A stretch of DNA of 64,000 nt from Symsagittifera roscoffensis (taxonomy: Eukaryota > Xenacoelomorpha > Acoela > Convolutidae), in NCBI RefSeq assembly GCF_963678635.1, contig NC_087070.1, forward strand, positions 47,165,467-47,229,466, written 5' to 3'. A program made the position numbers and the translations under genes. The notes below the pieces were generated by a model. That model saw nothing but the letters and a program-made list of their open reading frames with translations, searched no databases and had not been told where the DNA came from. Positions 15,072 to 28,524 of the stretch are shown here, piece after piece; position 1 is the stretch's first letter; the number at the start of each line of letters is the position of its first letter.

Positions 15072-15597
15072 AACTTCAATCTTGAGACGTAGTTTCAAAC
15101 TTTCCTAAAATCTACACTCCTCATGCAAGAAAAAGTTTCAAGACATTAGTTTCACTTTTTACAACATTTTATACAGCTGCCTGTCGTTTTTACTGCAGCT
15201 ATATAAGAAACAGTTTTAAAATTTGACATAATATCGATGAAACAATCTTTTTTATTGAAGTCAGTAGTTTGATACTCTACAATAGAAAGTTATCGCAAAA
15301 GTTTGGTAGTCTGTAGCACAAAAGACCAGCTGCTGGGATAAAATTTCAACTCTTCCCCAAAGTCAACACCCCTGATACAAGAAAATTTTTCAACTCATTG
15401 TTCTCAACAAATATCTCATTTTAATTTAATTTGTTTATCTTTTTGCAAATGTATAAAATACAAGTTTAAAACTTGACATTTGATTGAAGGAACAGTATAC
15501 TCTGTAGGAGGCAGTTATTTTATACTGAGAGTTTGAATTTATTACAGTTTTTTTGTTGCAGTGGAGTAAGAAAAGCAACTCTTTTGATGAAGTTGTG

Positions 15598-16666
15598 AAG
15601 TTTCAAATCCTTACAGTTACCTACATATCTTATTTTAAAAAATTCAATGGACTTTTTTTAACGAGAAACTCAGATTTATTCACTTCTATATTGTTTTCTT
15701 GTGGAAATTCATAAGCTTTAGTGCCCAAGTTTGACAAATGATTGATAAAACATTGTCTTTTGTTGGATGCAGTAGTTTGATTCTCTGAAATAGGAATCAA
15801 TTGCGATTAATTATTTCTCTGGAAAACGAAATAAAAAAACTGGCGATGAAATTTAACTTTTGTCAAACATCTACACCTCTGAATTGAAAAAAGTTTCAAT
15901 TCATTGTTTCCAACAAGCAACTCTGTTTTATCAAGAGTTAATTTTTTCTGCATTCATTTAGGATATAGGGTAAAATTTTAATATTTGATTGGTTAAACAA
16001 AATTTCATGTTAGAAGCAGCAAAAAGACTCTTGTAATCTACTGGAAAAAATAGTTTTTTGGAGTAATAAAACGCAGATCGAACAATGAACTTTGAACTCT
16101 TCTCAAATATCTACACTCCTAAAACACAAAAATTTCGACTCATTTTTTCAAAAAACAATTATGTTACATTCAATGGTATGTTCAATCGTTTTTTAGGCAA
16201 ATATATATTTTTTACAGAGTTAAAGTTCAACATATGGCTAATGAAACAGTAAAATCTGTTGGGGGCAGTAGTTTGGAAGTCTGAAGTATGAATGTTTTGC
16301 GATAGTTTGGTTTTCTGGAGTGCTGAAAAAAGCAAATATGTCGATAAATTTTCAAATGTTCCCAAACATCTACACCCCTCATACAAAAAAAAATCAACTC
16401 TTTTTTCTCAAGAAGCAACCTTTCAATTTAATTTTTTGTTGTTTTTTTTTCTGCAAAAACATAAGAAACAAATTTAAAACTTGACAAATGACTGACAAAA
16501 CAGTATCTTCTGTTGGAGGCAGTAGTTTGATACATTGAATAAAGAAACAATTGGAACAATTTGGTAATCTGGAGTACAAAATAGCAATTCTTTCAATGAG
16601 TTTCCAACAACTCTTTTCATTTTCTAAATTTTTTGACTTTCTTCTGTTGTCTGTGGCTATACATAC
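15598..16666 (+). repeat. 1,069-bp tandem duplication, unit 1
   Basis: Offset of exactly 1,069 bp to unit 2 throughout, with almost no differences (one near 16,049 against 17,117). The unit contains about four satellite monomers plus the first ~35 bp of the non-satellite segment. The junction lies within a shared AAGTTTCAAATCC. Confidence 0.95.
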
Positions 16667-17735
16667 AAGTTTCAAATCCTTACAGTTACCTACATATCTT
16701 ATTTTAAAAAATTCAATGGACTTTTTTTAACGAGAAACTCAGATTTATTCACTTCTATATTGTTTTCTTGTGGAAATTCATAAGCTTTAGTGCCCAAGTT
16801 TGACAAATGATTGATAAAACATTGTCTTTTGTTGGATGCAGTAGTTTGATTCTCTGAAATAGGAATCAATTGCGATTAATTATTTCTCTGGAAAACGAAA
16901 TAAAAAAACTGGCGATGAAATTTAACTTTTGTCAAACATCTACACCTCTGAATTGAAAAAAGTTTCAATTCATTGTTTCCAACAAGCAACTCTGTTTTAT
17001 CAAGAGTTAATTTTTTCTGCATTCATTTAGGATATAGGGTAAAATTTTAATATTTGATTGGTTAAACAAAATTTCATGTTAGAAGCAGCAAAAAGACTCT
17101 TGTAATCTACTGGAAAATATAGTTTTTTGGAGTAATAAAACGCAGATCGAACAATGAACTTTGAACTCTTCTCAAATATCTACACTCCTAAAACACAAAA
17201 ATTTCGACTCATTTTTTCAAAAAACAATTATGTTACATTCAATGGTATGTTCAATCGTTTTTTAGGCAAATATATATTTTTTACAGAGTTAAAGTTCAAC
17301 ATATGGCTAATGAAACAGTAAAATCTGTTGGGGGCAGTAGTTTGGAAGTCTGAAGTATGAATGTTTTGCGATAGTTTGGTTTTCTGGAGTGCTGAAAAAA
17401 GCAAATATGTCGATAAATTTTCAAATGTTCCCAAACATCTACACCCCTCATACAAAAAAAAATCAACTCTTTTTTCTCAAGAAGCAACCTTTCAATTTAA
17501 TTTTTTGTTGTTTTTTTTTCTGCAAAAACATAAGAAACAAATTTAAAACTTGACAAATGACTGACAAAACAGTATCTTCTGTTGGAGGCAGTAGTTTGAT
17601 ACATTGAATAAAGAAACAATTGGAACAATTTGGTAATCTGGAGTACAAAATAGCAATTCTTTCAATGAGTTTCCAACAACTCTTTTCATTTTCTAAATTT
17701 TTTGACTTTCTTCTGTTGTCTGTGGCTATACATTC
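16667..17735 (+). repeat. 1,069-bp tandem duplication, unit 2
   Basis: Second unit of the tandem pair. Unlike unit 1 it continues into the full non-satellite segment at 17,699-18,293, so it is probably the parental side. Confidence 0.95.
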
Positions 17736-18293
17736 TGAAATACCTCCTTCGCACGTCTCCTTCGAGGTTTATTTTGACATCTTCATATAGTTTATTGCTT
17801 GAATCTTTCCTTCCAATCCGTTTCTAGCGCCAAACACAATTCTGACGCTGAGCATCTTTGTACCTCAAATTAGTTGATATTATGTCCTACATTTAGGCCA
17901 CTGGTTATCGTGTCCTCATTCTTTTGTACTGACTTGACCGGTGCGAGTTTTTTCCTCAATTCTCTGGCTGCTAGTGATATTGCGTCACCACAGTTCTCGT
18001 TGACTCCGGTCTAGGTGCAGGTTCTTCCCATACTTCTTTCGAATTTTAAATAATAATTACGTATCAACGTTCTCCTTAGCTGTCACCGCTATCAAGAAAT
18101 GCTTGAATGGTTACAGTGGCTCTGAGTTCTTTGTGTCTTTGAGGCCCAGAAGACCGGTATTAAAATTTTCGTCAGTTTGACTTGCCTTGGACTGCTACAT
18201 CTGATACTTTGAGTACACATTTGCTGATAACGAATTATGATGTTGTTAATACGTTGACCAGCTCTGGCTAATGCAACAATTAACACTCCAATT
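17699..18293. repeat. Non-satellite segment, ~595-bp copy
   Basis: A higher-complexity segment inside the satellite, also present at 22,230 and 27,597 and truncated at 14,559. On the minus strand a 64-codon open frame (18,286-18,092) recurs in the other long copies with about 7 changes. I recognise no protein family in it; it may be an exon remnant. Confidence 0.8.
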
Positions 18294-19650
18294 CATTCAC
18301 TTGCATGTCGTTTTTTCTGCATTTATATAAGAAACAGGTTTAAAGTTTGACATGTGACTGATGAAACTTATCTACAACCCTCTTTTAAAATATTTCAACT
18401 CAGTATTTTTAACCAGCAACTCTGTTTTCTACTTTTTGTCATTTTTTTTCCACAGAACTTTATAGGATACACGGTCAAAGTATGATCGATGAAACAATGT
18501 CTTTTGCTCAAGGCTGTAGTTTGATGCCCTGAAAAAGCAATCTATTTCGGTAAAGTAGTTCTCCGGAGAACAAAAGCGAACAGATAGCGAAGAAATTTCA
18601 ACTATTCTCAAATACCTCTGAGTTGAAAAACGTTTCAATTCAAGTTTTTCATGAAGCAACTCTGTTTTATCAAGAGTTTTTTTCTGCATTTATTTAGGAT
18701 ACAGGGTCAATGTATAATATTTGATTGATTAAACAGTATTTAAATTTGGATGAAGCAATTGACACTCCAGTTAGTTTTAGTAGCAATACGGAATCTAGTT
18801 CAGTAAGATGGTTTTTGGAGCATCTTATGGCAAATCGAACAATGAACTTTGAATTCTTCTCAAGTACCTACAGCCCTGAAATACAAATATTTCAACTCAA
18901 TATTTTCAACAAAAATTTTGCTTTAATCAATTATATGGCGGTTTTTCTGTAACTAAACAGGATACAGGTTTATATTTTAACATATGAGTGATAAAACAGT
19001 ATGCTCTGCTGGAAGCAGTAAAGTGATACTCTAGGGGAAGAATCTAGTGCAACCGTTTCGACCTCTGGAGTACAGAAGAGCAACTTTTACGAGGAAGTCT
19101 TTACTATCTCTAATTATCTACAACCCTGTTACAAGAAAATCTTTCAAGTCATCGTTTTCAAAAATCAACTAGATATCATTCACCTGTATAAGGTTTTTTT
19201 CTGCAGCTTTACTTTAGATAGGGTTAGTTTTTGATTTAGTTTTCGTGAAACGGAATCTTTCCTTGGGGCAGTATGTTGATAATGTGGATTTTAATTATGT
19301 TGCTGTAGTTTGTTACTCTGGAGTGCGAAAAATCAACTTTTTGATGAAATTATAAATCTTCCTTAATAACTACATCATTGATTTAAAAGAGTTTTCAACT
19401 CGTTGTTTTCAACAAGAATTGTTTTTCATTCATTTGTATGTTGTACTCATTTTGCAGCAATATAAGTTACCGGGTCAAACTGTGATATATGATTGAAGAA
19501 ACAGTAGCTTTTGATGGAGGCGGTAGTTTGATACTCTGAATTAGAAGTTTTAGCAGTAATTTAGTACTCTCGATGAAGTCTCAACTCTTGCTAAGTATCA
19601 CTAGTCCTGATTTGAAAAAAAAATCTAACCACCTCACTGTTTTCAACAAG
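18294..19650. repeat. Satellite array, block 4
   Basis: Monomers matching 1,245-2,577 and 9,400-10,720, including the TTTGCTCAAGGCTG subtype also seen at 1,443, 6,175 and 9,583. Confidence 0.92.
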
Positions 19651-20040
19651 CAATACTGTTTTGTTCACTTGTATGTCGTTTTTTTTCTGCAAATATGTAA
19701 GATACGAGCCCTGAGACCCCCATTTTTCAGCTCAAAATAGGAGTCTTCCGCTTCGATCAGTAGCTCCTGCAGCTCAACCAAGGGTCGCGCAAGCTCATCT
19801 AAGGTGGTTCTTAGACCAATTTTTTGCGGAAGCGAATGGGATTATCGCGGAAGCTCTACGAGCAAGCGTTGTTATTTTTCGAGCCAACTGAAGCAACTTC
19901 GTCAGTTTTGGACCTCATTTTGAGCTTGTTCACGTTTGAGTTGTGAGGTCATAACTCGGGTCATAATTTTGAGCTTGTTTACCGCTCGTATCTTACATAT
20001 TTGCAGAAAAAACGATTTACAAGTGAACAAAACAGTATTG
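19651..20040. repeat. Inverted-repeat insertion in satellite, copy 2
   Basis: Left arm 19651-19709 and right arm 19984-20040, homologous to the insertion at 10,729-11,069. The core is 274 bp and carries an extra ~47 bp bounded by repeated GAGCTTGTT, so one copy gained or lost that piece. Confidence 0.85.
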
Positions 20041-22229
20041 TTTGTTTAAACAGTAAGTTCTGTTGGAAGCAGTAGTTTGAAAATCTGATAGATGAGTATT
20101 TTGCAATAGTGTGGTTTTATGAAGTACGTGGGAAAGAGCAGCTATGTTGATAATATTTCAAATCTTCCCGTATATCTACACCCCTGATACAACAAAAAAC
20201 TCAAATCTTTGTTCTCAAGAAGCAATTTTTTAATTTAATTTTTCGTTGTATATTTTCTGCAAAAACATAAGATACAAATTTGAAACTTGACAATGACTGA
20301 CTAAACAGTATCTTCTTATGGAGGCAGTAGTTTCATACATTGAATTAGGAAACAATTGGAGAAACTTGGTAATCTGGAGTACAAAATAGCAATTCTTTCG
20401 ATGAAAAAATGAACTTCTCGCAAATATCTACACCCCTGAGTTACAAAACTTTCCAGTCATTGCTTACAACGAATATTTTTTTCTTTCACTTGAACTTTTT
20501 CTGCATTCATATAAAAACGGTCTACAGTTTAACATTTTAGTGATGAAACACTAACCTCTGTTTGATACACTGAAGCTCTAGGTAGTAGTTTGATATTCTG
20601 AAGTAAACATCTATTGCAAGGGTTTGGTCTTTCATACGTACTCCAGAGAACCAAACCCTTGCAATAGATTCTAACTTCAATCTTGAGACGTAGTTTCAAA
20701 CTTTCCTAAAATCTACACTCCTCATGCAAGAAAAAGTTTCAAGACATTAGTTTCACTTTTTACAACATTTTATACAGCTGCCTGTCGTTTTTACTGCAGC
20801 TATATAAGAAACAGTTTTAAAATTTGACATAATATCGATGAAACAATCTTTTTTATTGAAGTCAGTAGTTTGATACTCTACAATAGAAAGTTATCGCAAA
20901 AGTTTGGTAGTCTGTAGCACAAAAGACCAGCTGCTGGGATAAAATTTCAACTCTTCCCCAAAGTCAACACCCCTGATACAAGAAAATTTTTCAACTCATT
21001 GTTCTCAACAAATATCTCATTTTAGTTTAATTTGTTTATCTTTTTGCAAATGTATAAGATACAAGTTTAAAACTTGACATTTGATTGAAGGAACAGTATA
21101 CTCTGTAGGAGGCAGTTATTTTATACTGAGAGTTTGAATTTATTACAGTTTTTTGTTGCAGTGGAGTAAGAAAAGCAACTCTTTTGATGAAGTTGTGAAG
21201 TTTCAAACCCTTACAGTTACCTACATATCTTATTTTTAAAAATTCAATGGACTTTTTTTAACGAGAAACTCAGATTTATTCACTTCTCTATTGTTTTCTT
21301 GTGGAAACTCATAAGCTTTAGTGCCCAAGTTTGACATATGATTGATAAAACATTGTCTTTTGTTGGATGCGGTAGTTTGATGCTCTGAAATAGGAATCAA
21401 TTGCGATTAATTTTTTCTCTGGAAAACGAAATAAAAAAACTGGCGATGAAATTTAACTTTTGTCAAACATCTACACCTCTGAATTGAAAAACGTTTCAAT
21501 TCATTCTTTCCAACAAGCAACTCTGTTTTATCAAGAGTTAACTTTTTCTGCATTCATTTAGGATATAGGGTAAAATTTTAATATTTGATTGGTTAAACAA
21601 AATTTCATGTTTGAAGCAGCAAAAAGACTCTTGTAATCTACTGGAAAAAATAGTTTTTTTGAGTAATAAAACGCAGATCGAACAATGAACTTTGAACTCT
21701 TCTCAAATATCTACACTCCTAAAACACAAAAATTTCGACTCAGTTTTTTCAAAAAACAATTATGTTACATTCAATGGTATGTTCAATCGTTTTTTAGGCA
21801 AATATATATTTTTTACAGGTTTAAAGTTCAACATATGGCTAATGAAACAGTAAAATCTGTTGGAGGCAGTAGTTTGGAAGTCTGAAGTATGAATGTTTTG
21901 CGATAGTTTGGTTTTCTGGAGTGCTGAAAAAAGCAACTATGTCGATAAATTTTCAAATGTTCCCAAACATCTACCCCCTCATACAAAAAAAAATTAACTC
22001 TTTTTTCTCAAGAAGCAACCTTTTAATTTAATTTTTTGTTGTTTTTTTTCTGCAAAAACATAAGAAACAAATTTAAAACTTGACAAATGACTGACAAAAC
22101 AGTATCTTCTGTTGGAGGCAGTAGTTTGATACATTGAATAAAGAAACAATTGGAAAAATTTGGTAATCTGGAGTACAAAATAGCAATTCTTTCAATGAGT
22201 TTCATTTAACTCTTTTCATTTTCCAAATT
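20041..22229. repeat. Satellite array, block 5
   Basis: Monomers matching 14,690-16,600. Contains a fourth hairpin copy at about 20,607-20,672 whose left arm has decayed by a few bases. Confidence 0.92.
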
Positions 22230-24197
22230 TTTTGACTTTCTTCTGTTGTATGTGGCTATACCTTCTGAAATACCTCCTTCGGACGCCTCCTTCGAGGTTT
22301 ATTTTGACATCTTCATATAGTTTATTGCTTGAATCTTTCCTTACTCTCATTTTCTAGCGCCAAAAACAATTCTGACGCTGAGCATCTTTGTACCTCAAAT
22401 TAGTTGATATTATGTCCTACATTTAGGCCACTGGTTATCGTCTCCTCATTTTCTTGTACTGACTTGACCGGTGCGAGTTTTTTGCTCAATTCTCTGGCTG
22501 CTAGTGATATTGCGTCACCACAGTTCTCGTTGACTCCGGTCTAGGTGCAGGTTCTTCCCATACTTCTTTCGAATTTTCTAATAATAATTACGTATCAACG
22601 TTCTCCTTAGCTGTCACCGCTATCAAGAAATGCTTGAATGGTTACAGTGGCTCTGAGTTCTTTGTGTCTTTGTGGCCCCGAAGACCGGTATTATAATTTT
22701 CGTCCGTTTGTCTTGCCTTGGACTGCTACATCTGATACTTTGAGTACACATTTGCTGATAACGAATTATGATGTTGTTAATACGTTGACCAGCTCTGGCT
22801 AATGCACTAATTAACACAAAAGCGAAGTATCACTTCGCATACACAAGCAAAAAATTTAGGAAATAGAGAAAATGAAGAAAAAAAACGTACCAACTAACAT
22901 GCCTCAATTTATCAAGCGGACGCATTTTAACTATTTTACGAAAAAGTTACTGAAAACACCCGACCCTCCTCAAGTTCGAACCCTCCTAGTTGGTTACTCG
23001 TCTCCTTCCCGACCTCTACGCTTCAGATCCTTGATACCTTGAAGCGAAAGTGGTATTTGTAATATAATAATCTGTGTTATTATCTTTAGGATTGGCTGTA
23101 CTTAATAGCTGGATCAAAATTAACACTTTCAAAATGAACACATTTTATCCCAACAATTGCATTGCAACGAAATTCGCGACTAAGGTTGAAAAAAAGAGCT
23201 ATGCTTGTGTGATCAAGGGCGGAAAGATTACTATGAAAAGTTGTAGTGACCTTGCTACAACAAGTATATAAACCCTAACATTAAAATTTTAGATAACGAT
23301 TTATCTTCCGGGTTGCTGCTTGAACATCACAGAGTGGTTCCTTAACTTCGAAATCATTGAAATAAAAAAATAGCTGGGTTGAGCTCATTGAAATCGTACT
23401 CTCTTTAAGTAGTCCTACAGAATGAATGAACACAAAATTTTATTAGAAATAATTTGAACTTAAGTTTTTTTTTTGTGTGGCTTCCATTTGGAAAGTTTTG
23501 TGATGAAAATTATTCAAACGTTTTCTTAGTTTTTAGTTGTTTAAAATTATGGTTTTCTGTTCCAACCATAAAAACGAGAGGAGTAATTTTGGATTTGCTT
23601 GTTTCCTGAAAATATTTCAGGGATCATGAAAAATGACTGTCAAAATGCTACAAAAATTTTTGGGCTGTGTAAATGGAAACCAGCTGTAATTTTTGCAAAC
23701 ACTGGGTTTTTAGGAATTGAATTAAAAACTGAGTAACCAGCAATACTCAATTGACAGTCCAAACAAACAAATATATAAATTACCGTTGATACAACAAATG
23801 GAAAAACTAAGACTGCAAACGCAACAAGCACCATCAATTGTAGCTTTTGGCGCAAGATAAAACTGGCTTTACTCCACGAGTTAAATTATTTTGTATGAAA
23901 GTTTATATTTATTTTACAAACACAATTTTTGTCCCATACTAGGCCAAGATATTGCAATGAACAATTGTTCCGACTCTCGATACGAAAGTAACGGAATATT
24001 TTTGCTCGGGGTGGGTTTTTTTTCTTCAGACAAATTTCGACTTCTTAACTAGCCAATTTTGACGGAAATTTTTTATATCATTCGAAAGGTATTGTTGTCC
24101 TGAGCTCAAATTTGAAAACATATTTTACCTGTGATCATTTTTGGTAAAGTTATGAGGGTTTAAAGATTGCCAAATAGGCGAATTTGGGACAATTAAC
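22230..24197. repeat. Segmental duplication, copy A
   Basis: About 2 kb of non-satellite DNA matching 27,597-30,347. It holds the minus-strand 64-codon frame (22,817-22,623), a 7-bp-arm hairpin (GCGAAGT..ACTTCGC, 22,822-22,838) and a small plus-strand ORF at 23,134-23,271. It ends at GGGACAATTAAC, where the copies diverge. The rest (23,280-24,190) shows no gene I can support. Confidence 0.9.
23134..23271 (+). CDS. Hypothetical 45-aa Cys-containing peptide, copy A
   Basis: The ORF starts at an ATG with A at -3, lies just downstream of a possible splice acceptor (TTATCTTTAG ending at 23,089), and runs 45 codons to TAA. The frame is also open upstream to 23,074, so this could be a terminal exon of a longer product. 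The peptide is lysine-rich with three cysteines (NNC, YAC, KSC). The same frame is kept in copy B with a single amino-acid change. I recognise no family. Conservation may reflect only recent duplication, so coding status is uncertain. Confidence 0.3.
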   Translation: MNTFYPNNCIATKFATKVEKKSYACVIKGGKITMKSCSDLATTSI

Positions 24198-27100
24198 AAA
24201 AAACTCTTGTGTGAGGGTATGATTTTCATAGAAAAATTTCCAAATTTTTGAATTTTTTGTTTCATTTTATTCTCAAGAAGCAATTTTTTAATTTCACTTT
24301 TTGTTGTATATTTTCTGCAAAAACATAAGATACAAATTTGAAACTTGACAATGACTGACCAAACAGTATCTTCTGTTGGAGGCAGTAGTTTCATACATTG
24401 AATTAGGAAACAATTAGAGAAACTTGGTAATCTGGAGTACAAAATAGCAATTCTTTCGATGAAAAAATGAACTTCTCTCAAATATCTACACCCCTTGTGT
24501 ACAAAACTTTCCAGTCATTGCTTACAACGAATGTTTTTTCTTTCACTTGAACTTTTTCTGCATTCATATAAAAACGGTCTACAATTTAACATTTTAGTGA
24601 TGAAACACTAACCTCTGTTTGATACTCTGAAGCTCTAGGTAGTTAGTTTGATATTCTGAAGTAAGAATCTATTGCAAGGGTTTGGTCTTTCATACGTACT
24701 CCAGAGAACCAAACCCTTGCAATAGATTCTAACTTCAATCTTGAGACGTAGTTTCAAACTTTCCTAAAATCTCCTTCCTCATGCAAGAAAAAGTTTCAAG
24801 ACATTAGTTTCACTTTTTAACAACAGTTTATTCAGCTGCCTGTCGTTTTTACTACAGCTATATTAGAAACAGTTTTAAAATTTGACATAATATCGATGAA
24901 ACAATCTTTTCTATTCGAGTCAATTGTTTGATACTCTACAATAGAAAGTTATCGCAATAGTTTGGTAGTCTGTAGCACAAAAGACCAGCTGCTGGGATAA
25001 AATTTCAACTCTTCCCTAAAGTCAACACTTCTGATACAAGAAAATTTTTCAATTCATTGTTCTCAACAAATATCTCATTTTAATTTAATTTGTTTATCTT
25101 TTTGCAAATGTATAAGATACAAGTTTAAAACTTGACATTTGATTGACGGAACAGTATACTCTGTAGGAGACAGTTATTTTTTACTGAGAGTTTGAATTTA
25201 TTACAGTTTTTTGTTGCAGTGGAGTAAGAAAAGCAACTCTTTTGATGAAGTTGTGAAGTTTCAAACCCTTACAGTTACCTACATATCTTATTTTTAAAAA
25301 TTCGATGGACTTTTTTTAACTAGAAACTCAGATTTATTCATTTCTATATTGTTTTATTGTGGAAATTCATAAGCTTTAGTGCCCAAGTTTGACATATGAT
25401 TGATAAAGCATTGTCTTTTGTTGGATGCAGTAGTTTGATGCTCTGAAATAGGAATCAATTGCGATTAATTATTTCTCTGGAAAACGAAATAAAAAAACTG
25501 GCGATGAAATTTAACTTTTGTCAAACATCTACACCTCTGAATTGAAAAACGTTTCAATTCATTGTTTCCAAAAAGCAACTCTGTTCTATCAAGAGTTAAC
25601 TATTTCTGCATTCATTTAGGACATAGGGTAAAATTTTAATATTTGAATGGTTAAACAAAATTTCATGTTAGAAGCAGCAATAAGACTCTCGGAATCTACT
25701 TGAAAAAATAGTTTTTCGGAGTAATAAAACGCAGATCGAACAATGAACTTTGAGCTCTTCTCAAATATCTACACTCCTAAAACACAAAAAATTCGACTCA
25801 TTTTTTTCAAAAAACAATTATGTTACATTCAAAGGTATGTTCAATCGTTTTTTAGGCAAATATATATTTTTTACAGGTTTAAAGTTCAACATATGGCTAA
25901 TGAAACAGTAAAATCTGTTGGAGGCAGTAGTTTGGAAGTCTGAAGTATGAATGTTTTGCGATAATTTGGTTTTCTGGAGTTCTGAAAAAAGCAACTATGT
26001 CAATAAATTTTCAAAAGTTCCCAAACATCTAAACCCCTCATACAAAAAAGTTTCAACTCTTTTTTCTCAAGAAGCAATTTTTTAATTTAATTTTTTGTTG
26101 TTTTTTTTTCTGCAAAAACATAAGATACAAATTTAAAACTTGACAAATGACTGACGAAACAGTATCTTCTGTTGGAGGCAGTAGCTTGATACATTGAATA
26201 AAGAAACAATTGGAAAAATTTGGTAATCTGGAGTACAAATACAATTCGTTCAATGAAAATTGAACTCCTCTTAAATATATACACCTCTGATGTACAAAAC
26301 TTTTAAGTCATTGTTTACATCGAATGTTTTTTTCACTTGTATTCATCTGAAAAACGGGTTACAATTTAACTTTTTATTGATGAAACATTAACCTCTATTT
26401 TATACTCTGACGCTCTAGGCAGTATTTTGATATTCTGAATTAGGAATTCAATGAAATCGTTTGGTTCTCTGGAGTACGTACGAAAGAGCAACTCTTTCGA
26501 CGTAGTTTCAAACCTTCCCTAATATCTACACTCCTGATGCAAGCCAAAATTTCAACACTCCTGATGCAAGTTAATTTCACCTATTTAACAACAATTTATA
26601 CAGTTGCGTGTCGTTTTTACTGCAGCTATGTAAGAAACGTTTTCAAACTTTGACATATCATCGATGAAATAATCTGTTCTGTTGGAGTCAGTAGTTTGAC
26701 ACTTTGCAGTAGAAAGTAATCGCAATAGTTTGGTACTCTGTAATACAAAAGGCCAACATCTGGTATGAATCTTCAACTTTTCCCAAATTTCTACACCCCT
26801 GATACAAGAAAATAATTTAACTCATTGTTCGCAACAAACAACTCATTTTATCTTATTTTGTTTCTTTTTTTGCAAATGTATGAGATACAAGTTTAAAGTT
26901 TGGCATATGATTGACGGAACAGTATTCCATGTTAGATGCGGTAGTTAATACTCTAGAGTAACAGTCTATTGCAATAGTTTGGTGTTCTGTACTTTGAAAG
27001 AGCACCTCTTTCGATGAAGTTTCAACTCCTTCCAAACATCCAATCTCTGATAGAGTTTCGAATCATTGTTATCAAACAAACAACTGTAATCTGCAGATAA

Positions 27101-27596
27101 GAAGATACAGCGTTCGCGATATAAATTGAAACATGATCGGAGAAACGCAGTAGTTCTGATCGAGGCAGTAGTTTGACGCTCTGAAGTAAAGTTTTGTTGC
27201 AGTATTTTGTTAATTTGAGTACAAAACAGCAAAACTGTCGACAAAGTTTCAACTTCTCTCAACTATCTACAACCCTGGTCTACAAAAATTTTGACTAATT
27301 GTTGCCAACAAACAATTCTGTTTTCTTGACTTGTAACTCGTTTTTTTCTGCATCTACATACCATACAGAGATAAAATTTGACATGTGATTGATGAAACGC
27401 TCTCTTTTGATTTAGGCAGTAAAATGATTCCCCTGAATAGGAAACTAATGCAAAAGTATTGTACTCTGGATGACGAAACGGCATTTTTTTGGGTAAAAAT
27501 TCAAGTCTTCTCAAATATCTACTCCCCTGATGTAGGAAAAAATTTCAACTCATTGTTGCATGAAAAGTTTCCAACAATTCTTTTCATTTTCTAAAT
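24198..27596. repeat. Satellite array, block 6
   Basis: The satellite resumes by about 24,270 after ~70 bp of AT-rich junction. The stretch 24,288-24,600 is nearly identical to 2,589-2,900. A fifth hairpin lies at 24,664-24,730. Confidence 0.92.
24664..24730. repeat. Fold-back hairpin in satellite, copy 5
   Basis: Intact 23-bp arms with a 21-nt spacer, as in copies 1-3. Confidence 0.9.
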
Positions 27597-28524
27597 TTTT
27601 TGACTTTCTTCTGTTGTCTGTGGCTATACATTCTGAAATACCTCCTTCGCACGTCTCCTTCGAGGTTTATTCTTACATCTTCACTTGGTTTATTGCTTGA
27701 ATCTTTCTCTCCGTGCTTTATTGCTTGAACCTTCCTCTCCGTTTCTAGCGCCAAAAACAATTCTGACGCTGAGCATCTTTGTACCTCAAATTAATTGATA
27801 TTATGTCCTACCTTTAGGCCACTGGTTATCGTCTCCTCATTCTCTTGTACTGACTTGACCGGTGCGAGTTTTTTCCTCAATTCTCCAGCTGCTAGTGCTA
27901 CTGCGTCACCACAGTTCTCGTTGACTCCGGTCTAGGTGCAGGTTCTTCCCATACTTCTTTCGAATTTTCTAATAATAATTACGTATCAACGTTCTCCTTA
28001 GCTGTCACCGCTATCAAGAAATGCTTGAATGGTTACAGTGGCTCTGAGTTCTTTGTGTCTTTGTGGCCCAGAAGACCGGTATTATAATTTTCGTCCGTTT
28101 GTCTTGCCTTGGACTGCTACATCTGATACTTTGAGTACACATTTGCTGATAACGAATTATGATGTTGTTAATACGTTGACCAGCTCTGGCTAATGCAACA
28201 ATTAACACAAAAGCGAAGTTGCACTTCGCATACACAAGCAAAAAAATGAAGAAATAGAGAAAATGAAGAAAAAAACGTACCAACTAACATGCCTCAATTT
28301 ATCGAGCGGACGCATTTTAACTATTTTACGAAAAAGTTATTTGAAAACACCCGACCCTCCTCAGTTTCGAACCCTCTTATTTGGTTGCTCGTCTCCTTCC
28401 CGAACTCTACGCTTCAGATCCTTGATACCTTGAAGCGAAAGTGGTATTTGTAATATAATAATATGTGTTATTATCTTTAGGATTGGCTGTACTTAATAGC
28501 TGGATCAAAATTAACACTTTCAAA

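Larger units (their letters stand above)
14680..17698. repeat. Satellite array, block 3, with recent tandem duplication
   Basis: Satellite monomers as before, including the hairpin at 15,005-15,071. Much of the block is a 1,069-bp unit present twice in tandem (15,598-16,666 and 16,667-17,735). Confidence 0.92.

Noticed and set aside
22899-23042. 47-codon ORF starting MPQFIKRTHF in copy A
   Set aside because: The homologous copy B has a frameshifting base insertion, so the frame is not maintained.
1-27600. Dozens of 60-130 codon ORFs on both strands
   Set aside because: They recur with the satellite monomer, overlap each other in several frames and encode no consistent protein.
1-27600. CRISPR-like periodic repeats
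   Set aside because: Units are ~240 bp, degenerate over their whole length and without unique spacers; this is a satellite.
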